From Urechidicola croceus (GTDB taxonomy: Bacteria > Bacteroidota > Bacteroidia > Flavobacteriales > Flavobacteriaceae): DNA of 64,000 nt. This document shows positions 61,295-64,000 of the stretch, piece by piece. The notes beneath the pieces are model-generated. The model made no database searches. It was not told the DNA's origin and worked only from the letters and a program-made list of their open reading frames with translations. Positions within the stretch are counted from its first letter, which is position 1. Every line of letters begins with the position of its first letter. Where the stretch lies: positions 1 through 64,000 of the forward strand of contig CAJIZG010000002.1 of NCBI GenBank assembly GCA_905181865.1, read 5' to 3'. Both the position numbers and the translations under genes were made by a program.

Positions 61295-62932
61295 ATGAAA
61301 CAAAGAGATTCTAATTTAGGGCATTTAATAACCGTTGTAATAGCAGCACTTTTTTTAATTGTTGGATGTACCCCAAAAGAGGTAAAACCGCCAAACATAA
61401 TGGTAATAATGGCCGATGATCTAGGGTTTTCTGATTTAGGTTGTTATGGAGGAGAAATAGAAACTCCAAATTTGGATAAATTGGCACTCGCTGGTTTACG
61501 GTTTACTCAATTTAATAATACGGGGCGATGTTGGCCATCAAGAGCATCTCTTCTAACAGGATATTACCCACAGCAAATAGGTCGAGATAATGCGCCAGGA
61601 ATTGATGGTGGGGGAGGAAAAGATCGTGCTGACTGGGCGGTAATGGTTCCTGAATATTTAGAAGGTGTTGGCTATCGCTCCTATCATTCAGGGAAGTGGC
61701 ACATGGATGGAATGCCTGTGGAAAGTGGTTTTGACCGATCTTATTTTTTGGGAGATCAAGGGCGTTTTTTTAGTCCTCAAACCCATTATGAAAACGATAA
61801 AAAATTACCGCCAGTGGAAAGAGGTACGGGGTATTATAGTACTGTTGAAATAGCAAATAAAACGATTGAATATTTAAAAGAACACGATATAGATTTCACC
61901 GATAAACCTTTCTTTTCTTATGTGGCATTTTCAGCACCCCATTTTCCGTTGCATGCGCTACCGGAAGATATAAAGGCAATTGGTGACCGTTATGCACCCG
62001 GTTGGGAACAACTGCGCAATAAAAGATGGGAACGGATCAAGGAATTGGGTATTGTGAATGGGGAATTATCAGATGTAGAACCTCAGATTGGACCTCCCTA
62101 TAATTTCCCTGAAGCGATGGAAATACTTGGAGAGGGAGAGGTGAACCGTCCTGTTTCATGGGAGACTCTGAGTCCTGAGCAGAAACAATTTCAACAAGAT
62201 AAAATGACCATACATGCAGCAATGGTGGAGCGTATGGATAAGGAAATAGGCCGTATTATATCGCAACTCAAGGAGATGGATGCCCTAGAGAATACCCTTA
62301 TTGTATTTCTTTCAGACAATGGTGCAAGTGCTGAGATTATGGTGAGAGATGATAGTCACGATCCGAAAGCGGTGCGTGGTTCAGCCTCTTCTTACCTTAC
62401 GCTAGGCCCTGGTTGGTCAACCATGTGTAATGCGCCTTTCAGACGTCATAAAACTTGGTCACATGAAGGTGGCACATGCACCCCTTTTATAGCGCATTGG
62501 CCAAAGGGGATTAATGCAAGGGGAGAGTTACGCCAATCTCATGGACATATAACGGACATTGTTCCAACCATATTAGATTTGGCCGGTATACCATCAGACA
62601 AGAAGCAACAGGTTGCATTTCCTGGACAGTCGTTAAGTCCAGTGTTTGAGCAAGAAACAAATTGGGAACATCCAATTTGGTATTATCATGAGGGTAATCG
62701 CGCGATACGAGTTGGGGATTGGAAATTAGTTGCTGCTAAAAATGACCCGTGGGAACTCTATAATCTTGAGAAAGACCGCACAGAATCTAATAACTTAGCA
62801 GACAGTGATCCGAATAAAGTGATAGCGATGGAAAAACAATGGACGAGCATGTTAGATGAATTTAGAAAAGTTACACCATATAAAAATACAGGGAAAGAGA
62901 AAGTTTCAGTAACCATTAAGAACTTGGAATAA
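61295..62932 (+). CDS. S1-family sulfatase (arylsulfatase A-like), lipoprotein
   Basis: LIVGCTPKEVKPPNIMVIMADDLGFSDLGCYGGEIETPNLD; GRCWPSRASLLTGYYPQQIGRDN; FLSDNGASAEIM; DWKLVAAKNDPWELYNLEKDRTE. Confidence 0.94.
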   Translation: MKQRDSNLGHLITVVIAALFLIVGCTPKEVKPPNIMVIMADDLGFSDLGCYGGEIETPNLDKLALAGLRFTQFNNTGRCWPSRASLLTGYYPQQIGRDNAPGIDGGGGKDRADWAVMVPEYLEGVGYRSYHSGKWHMDGMPVESGFDRSYFLGDQGRFFSPQTHYENDKKLPPVERGTGYYSTVEIANKTIEYLKEHDIDFTDKPFFSYVAFSAPHFPLHALPEDIKAIGDRYAPGWEQLRNKRWERIKELGIVNGELSDVEPQIGPPYNFPEAMEILGEGEVNRPVSWETLSPEQKQFQQDKMTIHAAMVERMDKEIGRIISQLKEMDALENTLIVFLSDNGASAEIMVRDDSHDPKAVRGSASSYLTLGPGWSTMCNAPFRRHKTWSHEGGTCTPFIAHWPKGINARGELRQSHGHITDIVPTILDLAGIPSDKKQQVAFPGQSLSPVFEQETNWEHPIWYYHEGNRAIRVGDWKLVAAKNDPWELYNLEKDRTESNNLADSDPNKVIAMEKQWTSMLDEFRKVTPYKNTGKEKVSVTIKNLE

Positions 62933-63183
62933 TAGAGAACTTTGTTAGTAGTATAATTTATGTAACGGTTCTATTTTCGAGTTAAATTTTAAATGAAAAA
63001 GATTATATAAATTATTATTAAAAGCAGTATACTAGAGGATAGATATTTGAATCTCATTATTTACGTTTGTATTATCATAAAATGAATTATTATATAAAAT
63101 ATTTAGGACAATAAATGTAGTCACGCACGGTGATGACTTTTATGGATGTACCGTATGGCAGAATTAACAAATTAGAAAGAGAA

Positions 63184-64000
63184 ATGAAAAGAAGATCAAT
63201 GTTAAAGTCCATGGGAGCAGTTTCTCTTGGAATGGTAACACCAGCCTTTGCAAAAGGAGAATCCTTGGTGGCGCCATATAAAGTAAAAGAGGAAAGTATC
63301 ACTGCGGAGATATTAGTAGTTGGCGGAGGTACGGCAGGAGCCATTGCCGCGATTCAGGCTGGTAGAGCAGGAGCAGAAACGATCTTGATTGAAAGTGGAA
63401 GTCAGTTAGGAGGAACCACCACTACAGGGGGTGTCGCCTTTCCGGGGATTTTTCATGCTTGGGGGAAACAGATTATCGGTGGTATTGGTTGGGAACTGGT
63501 GATGGACTGTGTGGAGTTGAATGGAGATAAATTACCGAATTTTTCTAAGATACCAGATAGTCATTGGAAACATCAGGTAACCATAAATGCTCCGTTATAT
63601 ACCTTACTTGCCGAGGAAAAATGTTTGGAGGCAGGAGTATATATTCGTTATTATGAAACCCCAACGCACATTGAATTTAAAAAAGGAAAATGGATTGTGG
63701 AGACGGTTGGAAAAGGAACAAAAACAACCATTGTCTGTAACCAAATAATTGATTGTACTGGGAATGCCTTAATTGCCTCTATGGCCGGTTATGATGTGCT
63801 TAGAGAAGAAGACACACAACCAGGTTCCTTGATCTTTAGATTGGGAGGCTATACCTATGATACACTAGATTTAGCAAAAATTCCGAAAAAACACCACCGT
63901 ATTTTGAGACAGAATATGCTCGAAAATTCGAAAAGAGAAAGTCGCGAGCATACCTACGTACCCTATAGTTATGTATATGTTCCGGGTGCGGATTCTACCA
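63184..64000 (+). CDS. FAD-dependent oxidoreductase with N-terminal signal, truncated by window end
   Basis: MKRRSMLKSMGAVSLGMVTPAFA; ITAEILVVGGGTAGAIAAIQAGRAGAETILIESGSQLGGTTTTGGVAFPG; open to the window edge. Confidence 0.88.
   Translation, partial: MKRRSMLKSMGAVSLGMVTPAFAKGESLVAPYKVKEESITAEILVVGGGTAGAIAAIQAGRAGAETILIESGSQLGGTTTTGGVAFPGIFHAWGKQIIGGIGWELVMDCVELNGDKLPNFSKIPDSHWKHQVTINAPLYTLLAEEKCLEAGVYIRYYETPTHIEFKKGKWIVETVGKGTKTTIVCNQIIDCTGNALIASMAGYDVLREEDTQPGSLIFRLGGYTYDTLDLAKIPKKHHRILRQNMLENSKRESREHTYVPYSYVYVPGADST

Noticed and set aside
1-64000. CRISPR array, rRNA or tRNA genes
   Set aside because: No regularly spaced direct repeats or recognisable RNA gene sequences were seen by eye; a CRISPR finder and tRNAscan run would be needed to exclude them formally.

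Overview
AT-rich Bacteroidota (Flavobacteriia-like) chromosome segment dominated by polysaccharide-degradation genes. (1) 0-11 kb and 13.6-15 kb: a hybrid two-component regulator (HTCS), S1-family sulfatases, a GH78-like alpha-L-rhamnosidase with an inserted LamG-like domain, and an esterase. (2) 15-18.8 kb: accessory, partly decayed DNA with a GNAT gene, a TetR/hydrolase pair and structured inverted repeats. (3) 19.1-26.7 kb: a compact nine-gene minus-strand operon (YjfI/YbjN-like, PspA/IM30, DUF4178, low-complexity lipoprotein, double DUF350, membrane-embedded spermidine synthase, SpeD, ion channel, rhomboid) divergent from an XRE regulator with a clean palindrome between them. This is the best candidate for a poorly characterised system. 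(4) 27.5-32.5 kb: esterases, including a tandem CE15-like pair. (5) 32.7-37.6 kb: a SulP / beta-carbonic anhydrase / Usp / DUF2490 inorganic-carbon module next to a TetR gene with a palindrome. (6) 39.8-58.7 kb: PSCyt1/DUF1549/DUF1553, DUF1501, heparinase II/III, XylR-type regulator, ThuA/PVC-dehydrogenase/azurin, epimerase, Gfo/Idh/MocA, PmoA-PVC-cytochrome c fusion, and sulfatases. (7) 61.3-64 kb: a sulfatase and an FAD oxidoreductase cut by the window end. Three near-identical 1481-bp IS3-family copies sit at broken gene junctions, and many pseudogene remnants (sulfatase tail, HTCS tails, ComM, integrase, K+ channel, Fic, PVC/azurin gene) indicate active remodelling. No SusC/SusD pair, CRISPR array, rRNA or tRNA was recognised. 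All family calls come from reading motifs by eye; no database search was run.
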